From: Thiovibrio sp964588325
GTDB lineage: Bacteria; Desulfobacterota; Desulfobulbia; Desulfobulbales; Desulfurivibrionaceae
Length of the DNA stretch: 64,000 nucleotides
Direction: 5' to 3'
Assembly (NCBI GenBank): GCA_964588325.1
Contig: CAZPOR010000004.1
Span: 197,174-261,173, forward strand
Shown: piece by piece, positions 1-7,185 of the stretch
Layout: each line of letters starts with the position of its first letter
How positions within the stretch are numbered: the first letter of the stretch is position 1
Made by a program: the position numbers and the translations under genes
Notes under the pieces: model-generated
What the model was told of the DNA's origin: nothing
The model's input: the letters and a program-made list of their open reading frames with translations, nothing else
Database searches by the model: none

Positions 1-250
1 CGCGGGACAACATTATAAAACGCGCAAAGAATAGTGCTATTGAGATAGAGAGTCAAGAAGAAAGAAGCACAGGGAAAGACAATCCTGCCTCGCCCCATTC
101 GACGACGCAACACATCAATATCACTAGACAAAAACAACAAACACTCTTCAGGCCAGGTTTTGTCTTGCCCCACGCCCTTATTTTATGTAACAATTCACTG
201 GAGACTTGATTTCCCCCAAAGGCAAACCCTGTCAACGATTGAGCATCCCC
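1..250. other. Left-edge non-coding stretch
   Basis: The stretch precedes the first gene. It is more AT-rich than the genes around it. I see no convincing tRNA, terminator, promoter or repeat here. A TTG codon at 206 is in frame with the next gene, but its GGAG (200-203) lies only 2 nt away, too close to act as a normal ribosome binding site. Confidence 0.4.
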
Positions 251-712
251 ATGACGGCAAATGAAGCACCACAAGAGGCGGCAAAAACCCCCAAGGCGCC
301 AAAACGCCAAAAAATCCTGGTCGCAGAGGATAACCCGGTGGTCCGCAAGGGGTTGAACAATTTTCTGGTAAAATGGGGATACGAACCGATTGAGGCGGAT
401 AACGGCGACTCCGCCTGGAACGCCCTTGAAACCGACCCCGCCATAACCCTTGCCATTCTCGACTGGAACATCCCGGGCCTGAGCGGCATGCAGGTTTGCC
501 AACGTATCCGTATGCGTGCGGAGGGGCCATATGTGTACACGGTCATCTTCAGCGCCCGCAGTTCCATCGAGGAACAGGTTCTCGCCCTGGAAGGCGGGGC
601 GGACGATTACCTGGTCAAACCCGCAAAGCCCTCTCTCCTCAGGGCCAGACTCGGAGTTGGCCAGCGGATTCTCAGCTTACTGGCCGGTCCCAAGCCCGGC
701 CCGGCCAAATAA
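251..712 (+). CDS. Stand-alone response-regulator receiver protein
   Basis: The protein is a single CheY-like receiver (REC) domain with a short Lys/Pro-rich N-terminal extension and no output domain. With the ATG at 251 as start (153 aa), the acidic pair is E26-D27 in ILVAEDNP. The phospho-acceptor is D71 in AILDWNIPG, the switch Ser is S101 and the conserved Lys is K123 in LVKPAK. All residues needed for phosphotransfer are therefore present. It presumably takes phosphate from an unlinked histidine kinase, because no kinase gene is adjacent. The stop is 12 nt before the phosphatase gene that follows, so the two may be co-transcribed. The start is uncertain: neither 251 nor an in-frame TTG at 206 has a good ribosome binding site. 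The receiver family is clear, but the partner and pathway are unknown. Confidence 0.85.
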   Translation: MTANEAPQEAAKTPKAPKRQKILVAEDNPVVRKGLNNFLVKWGYEPIEADNGDSAWNALETDPAITLAILDWNIPGLSGMQVCQRIRMRAEGPYVYTVIFSARSSIEEQVLALEGGADDYLVKPAKPSLLRARLGVGQRILSLLAGPKPGPAK

Positions 713-724
713 GCGCACCCCTCC

Positions 725-1399
725 ATGCCCCACCATAAAAATAGTGTGCTTTTTGATTTGGATGGCACCCTGGTTGACAGCCTCACCGACCTGGCGGATT
801 CGATGAATCGCGTCCTCAGCCGGCAAGGGCTTCCCCTCCATCCGATTCAGGCCTACCGGTATTTTGTCGGAGACGGGATCACCAATCTGGTCCAGCGCGC
901 CCTGCCGGCCGAGGCTCGGCAACCGGAGACCATTGAGGAGTGTGTGCGGGAAATGCGGAGAGAATACAACATGCACTGGGCGGACACGACCCGGCCGTAC
1001 CCAGGCGTCGCCGAACTGCTCGATGCGCTGACGAGCCGGGGGATCGAGATGGCCATCCTGTCCAATAAGCCCGATGCGTTAACCCGGGAGGTTGTCGGGG
1101 CACTCCTGCCAAACTGGCGGTTTGCCGCAGTTGCGGGAGCCAGAGAGACAATCGCCCGAAAACCAGACCCGGCCGGAGCATTACGCATCGCCCGCCTGCT
1201 GCGCCATGCGCCGCAAAATTTTCTCTATCTGGGGGACACCAACACCGACATGCAGACCGCCCGTGCTGCCGGGATGTTTGCCGTTGGCGCGCTGTGGGGT
1301 TTTCGCACCGCGGGCGAGCTGACGGAAAATGGCGCCCAGGCCTTGCTTTCCGTGCCCCTTGAACTCTGCCCGTTGCTGGACCACTGCCCTGAATCTTAA
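725..1399 (+). CDS. gph: HAD-family phosphatase, phosphoglycolate phosphatase-like
   Basis: A 224-aa HAD hydrolase of the Gph/PGP type, which removes phosphate from 2-phosphoglycolate or a related small phosphoester. All four HAD motifs are visible: motif I DLDGT with nucleophile D11 and acid D13, motif II with S113 in ILSNKP, the Lys K146 in ARKPDP, and motif IV YLGDTNTD with D171 and D175 for Mg2+. A helical cap (about residues 17-90) sits between motifs I and II, as in subclass IA. The length fits Gph (220-250 aa). The gene starts 12 nt after the receiver gene. Substrate specificity among Gph, PpaX-like and other subclass IA enzymes cannot be settled from sequence, so the symbol is a family-level call. 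Confidence 0.82.
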   Translation: MPHHKNSVLFDLDGTLVDSLTDLADSMNRVLSRQGLPLHPIQAYRYFVGDGITNLVQRALPAEARQPETIEECVREMRREYNMHWADTTRPYPGVAELLDALTSRGIEMAILSNKPDALTREVVGALLPNWRFAAVAGARETIARKPDPAGALRIARLLRHAPQNFLYLGDTNTDMQTARAAGMFAVGALWGFRTAGELTENGAQALLSVPLELCPLLDHCPES

Positions 1400-1439
1400 A
1401 AAAAGCCCAGGCGCGCAACGCGCACAAGGGCAACACCCG

Positions 1440-1868
1440 CTAGGCGCTGAGCCGCTCCGCTTCCTTGGCCTTTCGAATCTCGCAGGCGATCTGGAACGCT
1501 CTTTCCTTTCCGTTTTTATTCACGGAAACAGAGGTTTTTCCCTGCTTGCCAACACGATTTACCCAGCTCACTTCATAGCGATTCAACTTCTCATTAAACC
1601 GCACGCCAACCACCCCAGTGGTGGTGTTGCTCACCGTGACAAGATGTTTGTCGGTCCGGACTTTTCCCAGCTTTTTTTCCATGGTGTCGCGCCAGGTAAG
1701 GGCGGCAAGCAGGCTTGAGTAACGCCCGCCGCATTTGCCATCGGAAAAAAACTTGGAATGCGTTGTCCCCTGAAAACGAACCCGCACATACCAGCCGTGG
1801 GTGCGTTTGTCTTCCTGGTCTATCCGCGCCACATCCTTGTGTTTTTCAAGCATAACCTTCTTTGCCAT
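1440..1868 (-). CDS. Bacterial AP2-domain protein
   Basis: A 142-aa basic protein. The C-terminal half (about residues 85-138) has the pattern of an AP2/ERF-type DNA-binding fold: GVVGVRF, then YEVSWV, then a KTSVSV strand, and an Ala-rich helix ending in EIRKAKE. The N-terminal half has a second, weaker copy built around GWYVRVRFQG and FFSDGKCGG. Bacterial AP2 domains are known both in HNH homing nucleases and as small stand-alone proteins; no HNH motif is seen here. It probably binds DNA, but its target is unknown. The start has a GAGG (9-nt spacer) upstream. It converges on the gph gene and stands alone, which suggests an accessory gene. Confidence 0.65.
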   Translation of the reverse strand: MAKKVMLEKHKDVARIDQEDKRTHGWYVRVRFQGTTHSKFFSDGKCGGRYSSLLAALTWRDTMEKKLGKVRTDKHLVTVSNTTTGVVGVRFNEKLNRYEVSWVNRVGKQGKTSVSVNKNGKERAFQIACEIRKAKEAERLSA

Positions 1869-2323
1869 AACCGCTCACCTCGCACAGGTTCAAAACCACT
1901 GAATACCATGTCCAATGTTTCCATTGGCAACATGGCCCCCCCTGCGCCAATTACTCTTTTTTTCACAGATGCCTTGATAAGACCAAAGAAACAACAGGAT
2001 CCTTCAATAAGGCCTTTATCTATATCCAATTACCAATCTTTTTGCAAGCCGTAGCAGGCAGATGTTTTTCACAATTACCGGCAAGCCTGGATATTCCCCC
2101 GCAAACGCCATCTCTCATGCCTCACGTTTTTAAAATACCGGGTATTTCGGCCGCGGATGCCTTCTCTTTCCCCCGGCGAACTGGTATATAAAGACCTTTT
2201 GGTGATCTGTTGGGTGGGGCAAACACACCCGCCGGCACGCCATAATTCCTGGCTTGGCTCGGAAAAAACGCACATCCGATGCGCCCCCCGTGCCTTCCCA
2301 ATAATCCACGCACAGGCAAACCC
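1869..2323. other. Divergent intergenic region between AP2 gene and mazG
   Basis: About 455 bp separate two divergent genes. It is locally AT-rich near 1960-2060. It contains a 15-bp palindrome at 2133-2147 (AAATACC-G-GGTATTT) that could be an operator. I could not place a tRNA, a riboswitch or a convincing sigma-70 promoter here. Confidence 0.4.
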
Positions 2324-3133
2324 ATGACGCGCACAGCGGAAAAATTTCTTGCCCTCCTCGAAATTGTCAGCCGGCTCAGGGCGCCGGATGGCTGCCCCTG
2401 GGACCGGAAACAGACCCCCCAGACCTTCAAACAGTATCTCGTCGAGGAAACCCACGAACTCCTCGAGGCAATCAACGACGGCAATCCGAGCCACATCTGC
2501 GAGGAACTCGGCGATCTCCTGTTCCAGGTCATCTTCCTCAACAATCTCTATCAGGAAAAAAACCTCTTCACCCTTTTTGACGTCATCGACTCGATTTCCG
2601 CCAAGATGATCCGCCGCCACCCCCATGTCTTCAGCAATCAAACCGTGGAATCCGAACAGGAGCTGCACCGGCAGTGGCAGTCGATAAAGAGCCAGGAAAA
2701 CGCGGGAAAAGAACAACCCAGGCACACCCTGGACTCCATCCCCAAAAGCCTGCCCGCCCTGCGCAGGGCGCAACGGGTGGCAGACCGGGCCGCCCGGGAG
2801 GGCTTCGACTGGCCCAATCTTTCCGGAGCCCTGGGCAAGGCCGGCGAAGAATTTCAGGAACTGCGGGAGGCCTTTACCTCGGGGACTCGCGAACAGATCC
2901 AGGAAGAGCTTGGCGACCTGCTCTTCGCCCTTGCGGTTGTGGCGAGAAAGGCCGACATCGACGGAGAAGAAGCCCTGCATGATGCGACAAACAAATTCAC
3001 GGCCCGCTTCCTCTCCCTTGAAAAAAGGATGACAGGTCAAGGCACGCGGCTTGCCGATCTTGCCCCCGATGCGCTCCTGGAGGCCTGGCAGCGGAACAAA
3101 ACAGAACCTCAATCCTCACCAGAAAACGATTGA
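2324..3133 (+). CDS. mazG: Nucleoside triphosphate pyrophosphohydrolase MazG
   Basis: MazG hydrolyses (d)NTPs to the monophosphate and PPi, a house-cleaning role. The protein has the two tandem all-alpha MazG domains of the family. The first has LRAPDGCPWDRKQT, the acidic EETHELLEA and EELGDLLFQVIF. The second (from about residue 160) has EEFQELREAF and EELGDLLFALAVVARK. The E-E-x-x-E and later Glu/Asp residues form the Mg2+ site. At 269 aa from the ATG at 2324 it matches E. coli MazG (263 aa). An in-frame ATG at 2279 would add 15 residues. No strong ribosome binding site separates the two starts. The stop codon TGA overlaps the -35 element of the next operon. Confidence 0.9.
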   Translation: MTRTAEKFLALLEIVSRLRAPDGCPWDRKQTPQTFKQYLVEETHELLEAINDGNPSHICEELGDLLFQVIFLNNLYQEKNLFTLFDVIDSISAKMIRRHPHVFSNQTVESEQELHRQWQSIKSQENAGKEQPRHTLDSIPKSLPALRRAQRVADRAAREGFDWPNLSGALGKAGEEFQELREAFTSGTREQIQEELGDLLFALAVVARKADIDGEEALHDATNKFTARFLSLEKRMTGQGTRLADLAPDALLEAWQRNKTEPQSSPEND

Positions 3134-3158
3134 CAAACAAACGGCTAGCTGCTATCAA
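3130..3158 (+). promoter_or_regulatory. Sigma-70-type promoter of the rpsF operon
   Basis: TTGACA (3130-3135) is a perfect -35, followed by a 17-bp spacer and TATCAA (3153-3158) as -10. The -35 overlaps the mazG stop codon. Transcription would start near 3165, leaving a leader of about 90 nt before rpsF. Such a leader is long enough for S6:S18-type feedback control, though I did not identify the binding hairpin. Confidence 0.7.
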
Positions 3159-3252
3159 TCGCGATTGTTTTTTTTATTATTTTCCCACATACCTCCTTGC
3201 TCTTCGCACGAAACGCAAAAAGCAAGGGCCACATGACCACAAGGAGGAATCA

Positions 3253-3621
3253 ATGCGCAGGTACGAGACAATTGTCATTGTCAAGCCGGGGGCCGGAGAA
3301 ACGGAATTCTCTACGGTTTCCGACAAGGTAACCGGAACCGTCGAAGGTTTTGGCGGATCCATCGTGAGAACCGACAGGTGGGGCCTGAAAAAGCTGGCTT
3401 ACCCCATCAAAAAGGAAACCCAGGGCGATTTTCTGTATGTCGAATATGCCGGACTGCCTGATGGCGTCAAGGAAATGGAGCGGCTCCTCCGCATCGACGA
3501 CCGGGTTCTGAAATTCATGACGGTAAAAACCCAGGATGTCTTCATCCCGGATGCCCCCAAGCCGGAAGGGCTTGCAGAGCAGGAAGCCGCTTCCGCGGAC
3601 ACAGACGAAGCCTCTGAATAG
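3253..3621 (+). CDS. rpsF: 30S ribosomal protein S6
   Basis: A 122-aa bS6 protein of the small-subunit platform, which pairs with S18. It begins MRRYETIVIVKPG and carries the signature TDRWGLKKLAYPIKKETQGDF with the following Y-V-E-Y strand. The start at 3253 is set by AAGGAGG (3241-3247). The open frame runs further upstream, but only this ATG has a ribosome binding site and the conserved N-terminus. The C-terminal tail (about residues 100-122) is acidic and Ala-rich, a common variable extension. It is first in rpsF-rpsR-DUF2232-rplI-dnaB. Confidence 0.96.
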   Translation: MRRYETIVIVKPGAGETEFSTVSDKVTGTVEGFGGSIVRTDRWGLKKLAYPIKKETQGDFLYVEYAGLPDGVKEMERLLRIDDRVLKFMTVKTQDVFIPDAPKPEGLAEQEAASADTDEASE

Positions 3622-3682
3622 TTTTTTTGCGCCCGCCGCAACCAGACTATACATATAGCGAACCAGAAAAGAGGAAAAGAAC

Positions 3683-3925
3683 ATGGTTATCAAGAAAAAG
3701 AAGATTTTCAACCGTCGCAAGGTCTGCCGTTTCTGCACGGACAAGAGCCTGATGATTGATTACAAGGACGTCAAAACCCTTCGCAACTTTGTGACGGAAC
3801 GCGGCAAGATTATCCCGCGGCGCATCTACGGCAACTGCGCCCATCACCAGCGGCAGCTCACCGAGGCAATCAAGCGCGCGCGCCAGATCGCCCTGTTGCC
3901 TTACGCCGGACAGGCCCATCTGTAG
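3683..3925 (+). CDS. rpsR: 30S ribosomal protein S18
   Basis: An 80-aa bS18 protein. It has the basic N-terminus KKKKIFNRRKVCRFC and the conserved core IDYKDVKTLRNFVTERGKI and PRRIYGNCAHHQRQLTEAIKRAR. It retains the C-x-x-C pair (VCRFC) plus the Cys and His of GNCAHH, so it is of the cysteine-containing, zinc-binding type. It sits 61 nt after rpsF with GAGG upstream. S6 and S18 assemble together, so the gene pairing fits. Confidence 0.96.
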   Translation: MVIKKKKIFNRRKVCRFCTDKSLMIDYKDVKTLRNFVTERGKIIPRRIYGNCAHHQRQLTEAIKRARQIALLPYAGQAHL

Positions 3926-3946
3926 CACAGGAATCAGCCAGGAATC

Positions 3947-4924
3947 GTGTTTTTCCGTGCAGGAGCATCCAGACAGACAGAAACCATCGGGGCCGTCGTT
4001 GTAACAGCCCTCGTTTTCACGGTGCCGGCGGTTTTCCCCGGACTTGAGTGGTTCCACTGCCTGATGCCCTTGCCCGCGTACTATTTCCTGAGCGTTTACG
4101 GCCGGAAACAGGGCGCGGTCATTATTGCCTGGGCCCTTGGCATTGCGGGCGGCTTCACCCTGTGGGCAGGAACCATGCCGGCACTGCTTTTTTCCCTGAC
4201 CCTGCTGCCCGTGGGCGTCATTCTTGCCAAGGCAGACAAGGAAAAGAAACCGGCATTGCACGCCGGCATAAAAAGTGTTGCCTATCTCGCCCTTGTCTGG
4301 CTCATCTCGGGCTGGCTGGTCGGCTTGGCGACCCAGAGCAATGCCTATCTTGAACTGCGGCAAAGCCTGGACCATGGTTTCGAGGCGACCTTTGCCATGT
4401 ACCGGGATTCAGGACGCTTCCCGGCGGAAGACCTTGAAGAGATCAAGCTCTTCATTGCACAACTCAGGGAACAGGTGGCACGGCTTTTCCCGGCCTTGCT
4501 CCTCGTCTCGATCATCAGCACCGTCTGGCTGAACATCGTTGCCGGTCAACGGTTGCTGAAGAGAAGAGACCCCTCCCGGACCAACCGGGAGGATTTGAAA
4601 AACTGGCACCTTCCGGACTTTTTGGTCTGGCTTGTTATATTGACGGGCATTGCCCTTCTTGTCCCGGATGAACGGCTCAACACCCTGGGCTTGAACATGG
4701 GGCTGGTGCTTCTGGTGCTGTACCTCACGCAAGGGTTGGCGATTGTCTCGAGCATGATGCAGAAATGGTCGTTGCCGAAGGCGGTCAGGGTGATAACATA
4801 CATCCTCCTGTTCTTGCAGGTGTACGGTATCGGTTTTGTTGCAGTGCTCGGCTTGGCTGATGTCTGGGTTGACTTCAGGAAGCCGCGGCTAAAAAACGAT
4901 GCGGACGACACCTCGGTGTCGTAA
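3947..4924 (+). CDS. DUF2232 polytopic membrane protein (YybS-like)
   Basis: A 325-aa integral membrane protein with about eight hydrophobic segments. There are clusters near residues 14-32, 35-50, 56-72, 75-92 and 108-125, then a soluble loop around 130-175, and further segments near 178-195, 225-240 and 245-320. It matches the DUF2232/YybS group in size, topology and above all place, between rpsR and rplI. The biochemical role is unknown. The start is GTG 3947, with AGGA about 4 nt upstream. It is probably translated as part of the ribosomal-protein operon. Confidence 0.72.
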   Translation: MFFRAGASRQTETIGAVVVTALVFTVPAVFPGLEWFHCLMPLPAYYFLSVYGRKQGAVIIAWALGIAGGFTLWAGTMPALLFSLTLLPVGVILAKADKEKKPALHAGIKSVAYLALVWLISGWLVGLATQSNAYLELRQSLDHGFEATFAMYRDSGRFPAEDLEEIKLFIAQLREQVARLFPALLLVSIISTVWLNIVAGQRLLKRRDPSRTNREDLKNWHLPDFLVWLVILTGIALLVPDERLNTLGLNMGLVLLVLYLTQGLAIVSSMMQKWSLPKAVRVITYILLFLQVYGIGFVAVLGLADVWVDFRKPRLKNDADDTSVS

Positions 4925-5026
4925 TTTTAACAAAAGAAATACTATGAAACTGGAGACTTTTTCAGAGTCTTCATTTTTCAGAAATAATGAATCCAGGCAA
5001 AACCAGGATTCAACCGGAGGCACAAC

Positions 5027-5479
5027 ATGGAACTCATTTTAAAAGAAACCATTGACACTCTTGGCGAGGAAGGCGATGTTGTTAAGGTAAAGGACGGCTA
5101 CGGCCGCAATTTCCTGATCCCTCGCCGTCTTGCCGTGCCTGCCACCAAGGCAAACCTTACCGTTCTGGAAAAGGAAAAGGCCGCCATTGTGGCACGGAAG
5201 AAAAATCAGCGGGATGAGGCGGAAGCCCTGGCCAAGAAAGTTGCCGGCGCCACGGTGGTCATTGCCCACCGTTCCGGGGATGACAACAAGCTCTACGGCT
5301 CCATCACCTCCGCCGACATTGCTGAAAAGCTCGCCGAGCTGGGAATTGCAATCGACAAGAAAAAGATCGTCCTTGACGAGCCCATCAAGAGCCTGGGCGT
5401 TACCATGGTGCCGGTAAAGATCGGCTACCAGGTTTCCGCGGAAATCACCGTGGAAGTCGTTCCCCTGGCTGCGGAATAA
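5027..5479 (+). CDS. rplI: 50S ribosomal protein L9
   Basis: A 150-aa bL9 protein. The N-terminal domain is MELILKETIDTLGEEGDVV with the signature GYGRNFLIPRRLAVPAT. A long connecting helix (about residues 41-75) and a C-terminal domain (about 78-150) with HRSGDDNKLYGSITSADIA follow. The architecture and length are normal. GGAGG lies 8 nt before the ATG. It binds 23S rRNA near the L1 stalk. It follows DUF2232 by about 100 nt; a weak hairpin (AGACT/AGTCT near 4955) lies in that gap, too weak for me to call a terminator. Confidence 0.96.
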   Translation: MELILKETIDTLGEEGDVVKVKDGYGRNFLIPRRLAVPATKANLTVLEKEKAAIVARKKNQRDEAEALAKKVAGATVVIAHRSGDDNKLYGSITSADIAEKLAELGIAIDKKKIVLDEPIKSLGVTMVPVKIGYQVSAEITVEVVPLAAE

Positions 5480-5617
5480 GTTCACGCCCGCCACACAGAA
5501 GGCAGACTTGGGCTCCGGCTCACATACCGGAAATCCCCTTGCTTTGTCCCTGGAATAACGCAGGATAACCGAAGGGGGGCGGAAATCGCCCCCCTCCATT
5601 GCAGCCAACGATACTCC

Positions 5618-6985
5618 ATGGAATCCGGACCAGGCCCTTCCACCACCCACCGTCTGCCCCCGCAGAATCTTGAGGCCGAGCAATGCGTTCTCGGCTCAAT
5701 CATGCTGCAACAGGGCGCCATGCCCAAAGCGGCAGAGACTCTCACCGAAGACGATTTTTACCGCGACGCCCACAAATACATCTTTTCCGCCATGATCACC
5801 CTGTTTGACCGTGGCGAACCCCTCGATCTTATCACCATTTCCAACCTGCTGAAGGACAACAACCGGCTGGAGGCGGTGGGCGGGCCCACGTATCTTGCCA
5901 CCCTCACCGACATCGTGCCGGTTGCCGCCAACATCGCCTATTACGCCAAGATCGTGCGGGAAAAAGCGATCCTCCGCAGGCTGATCCAGACCGGCACCGA
6001 GATCGCCGGCCGCTGCTACGAAGAACAGGACGATATCGACGGCCTGCTTGACGATGTGGAAACCACCGTCTTTGAAATCTCCCGGGCCAAGAGCGGCCAG
6101 TCCTATCATTCGCTCAAGACCGTCATCTCCGACACCTTCAAGTACATCGAACAGCTCTACGAACGCAAGGAACACATCACCGGCGTTCCCACCGAATACC
6201 ATGATTTCGACAAGATGACTGCGGGGTTGCAGCGCTCGGATCTCATCATCCTGGCCGCCCGTCCCAGTATGGGCAAAACCGCCCTGGCCGTCAACATGGT
6301 GCAGAACGCCGCCCTGCTCCACAAAGTGCCGGTGGCGGTGTTCAGCCTGGAGATGTCCAAGGAACAGCTCGGCATGCGTATGCTCTGCTCCATCAGCCGG
6401 GTTGATGCCCAGCGGCTGCGCACCGGGTTCCTCAAGGAGCAGGATTGGCCCAAGCTCACCAGGGCGGTGGGCATGCTTTCCGAAGCGCCCATCTACATCG
6501 ACGACACCCCGGCCATCACGGTGCTGGAGATGCGGGCCAAGTGCAGGCGCCTGAAAACCGAACACAACATCGGCATGGTGGTGGTGGATTACCTCCAGTT
6601 GATGCGGGGCAAGGCAAACACCCAGTCCCGCGAACAGGAAATCAGTGACATCTCCCGCTCGCTCAAGGCCATGGCCAAGGAGCTCAGCATCCCGGTTCTC
6701 GCCCTTTCCCAGTTGAACCGCAGCCTGGAAAGCCGCCCCAACAAAAGACCGCAGCTTTCCGATCTGCGCGAATCGGGCGCCATCGAACAGGATGCCGACG
6801 TGATCATGTTCATCTACCGGGACGAGGTGTACAATAAGGCGGAAGACAACCCGAGAAAGGGGATCGCCGAGATCATCATCGGCAAGCAGCGCAACGGCCC
6901 AACCGGCACCGTGGAGCTGGCCTTTCTCGACCGCTTCACCTCCTTTGAAAATCTCGCCCACCAGAGTTTTCCGCCAACGGAATAA
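5618..6985 (+). CDS. dnaB: Replicative DNA helicase DnaB
   Basis: A 455-aa hexameric 5'-3' replicative helicase. The N-terminal primase-binding domain (about residues 13-115) starts RLPPQNLEAEQCVLGSIM. A linker leads to the RecA-like domain. Walker A is ARPSMGKTALA (about 214-224), H2/Walker B is VVVDYLQLM (about 320-328), and the H3 and H4 motifs lie in LALSQLNRSLESRP and LSDLRESGAIEQDADVI. The arginine finger region near RNGPTGTVEL is present. There is no intein in the P-loop or H4 sites, which are often invaded in this gene. It follows rplI, the usual arrangement. Confidence 0.96.
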   Translation: MESGPGPSTTHRLPPQNLEAEQCVLGSIMLQQGAMPKAAETLTEDDFYRDAHKYIFSAMITLFDRGEPLDLITISNLLKDNNRLEAVGGPTYLATLTDIVPVAANIAYYAKIVREKAILRRLIQTGTEIAGRCYEEQDDIDGLLDDVETTVFEISRAKSGQSYHSLKTVISDTFKYIEQLYERKEHITGVPTEYHDFDKMTAGLQRSDLIILAARPSMGKTALAVNMVQNAALLHKVPVAVFSLEMSKEQLGMRMLCSISRVDAQRLRTGFLKEQDWPKLTRAVGMLSEAPIYIDDTPAITVLEMRAKCRRLKTEHNIGMVVVDYLQLMRGKANTQSREQEISDISRSLKAMAKELSIPVLALSQLNRSLESRPNKRPQLSDLRESGAIEQDADVIMFIYRDEVYNKAEDNPRKGIAEIIIGKQRNGPTGTVELAFLDRFTSFENLAHQSFPPTE

Positions 6986-7029
6986 AATACGGCGGATAGT
7001 CTGTTGGTGGGGAATCCATGCGCAATCGA

Positions 7030-7160
7030 GCCTCCTGCAACCGCCCCCAAAAGTTTCTCCCCCCCGGCGGGGAGGCCCAAGAGAGGGGAAACCGCCAGAG
7101 CGGCAGGTGGCAACTTCACCCCTCCCCCCACCCCTCCCGTCGAGGGCGGGGAATATAATT
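7030..7160. other. GC-rich imperfect inverted-repeat spacer
   Basis: Between dnaB and leuS lies a stretch rich in CCCC/GGGG blocks. It pairs imperfectly with itself: CCCCCGGCGGGG at the left and CCCCTCCC...GAGGGCGGGG at the right. It looks like a dispersed intergenic repeat rather than a gene. No second copy was noticed in this window. Confidence 0.35.
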
Positions 7161-7185
7161 ACGAAAAAAAACCGGATCAACGAAC

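Noticed and set aside
4950..4985. Hairpin AGACT/AGTCT between the DUF2232 gene and rplI
   Set aside because: The stem is only 5 bp and AT-rich; a terminator here would cut rplI off from its operon.
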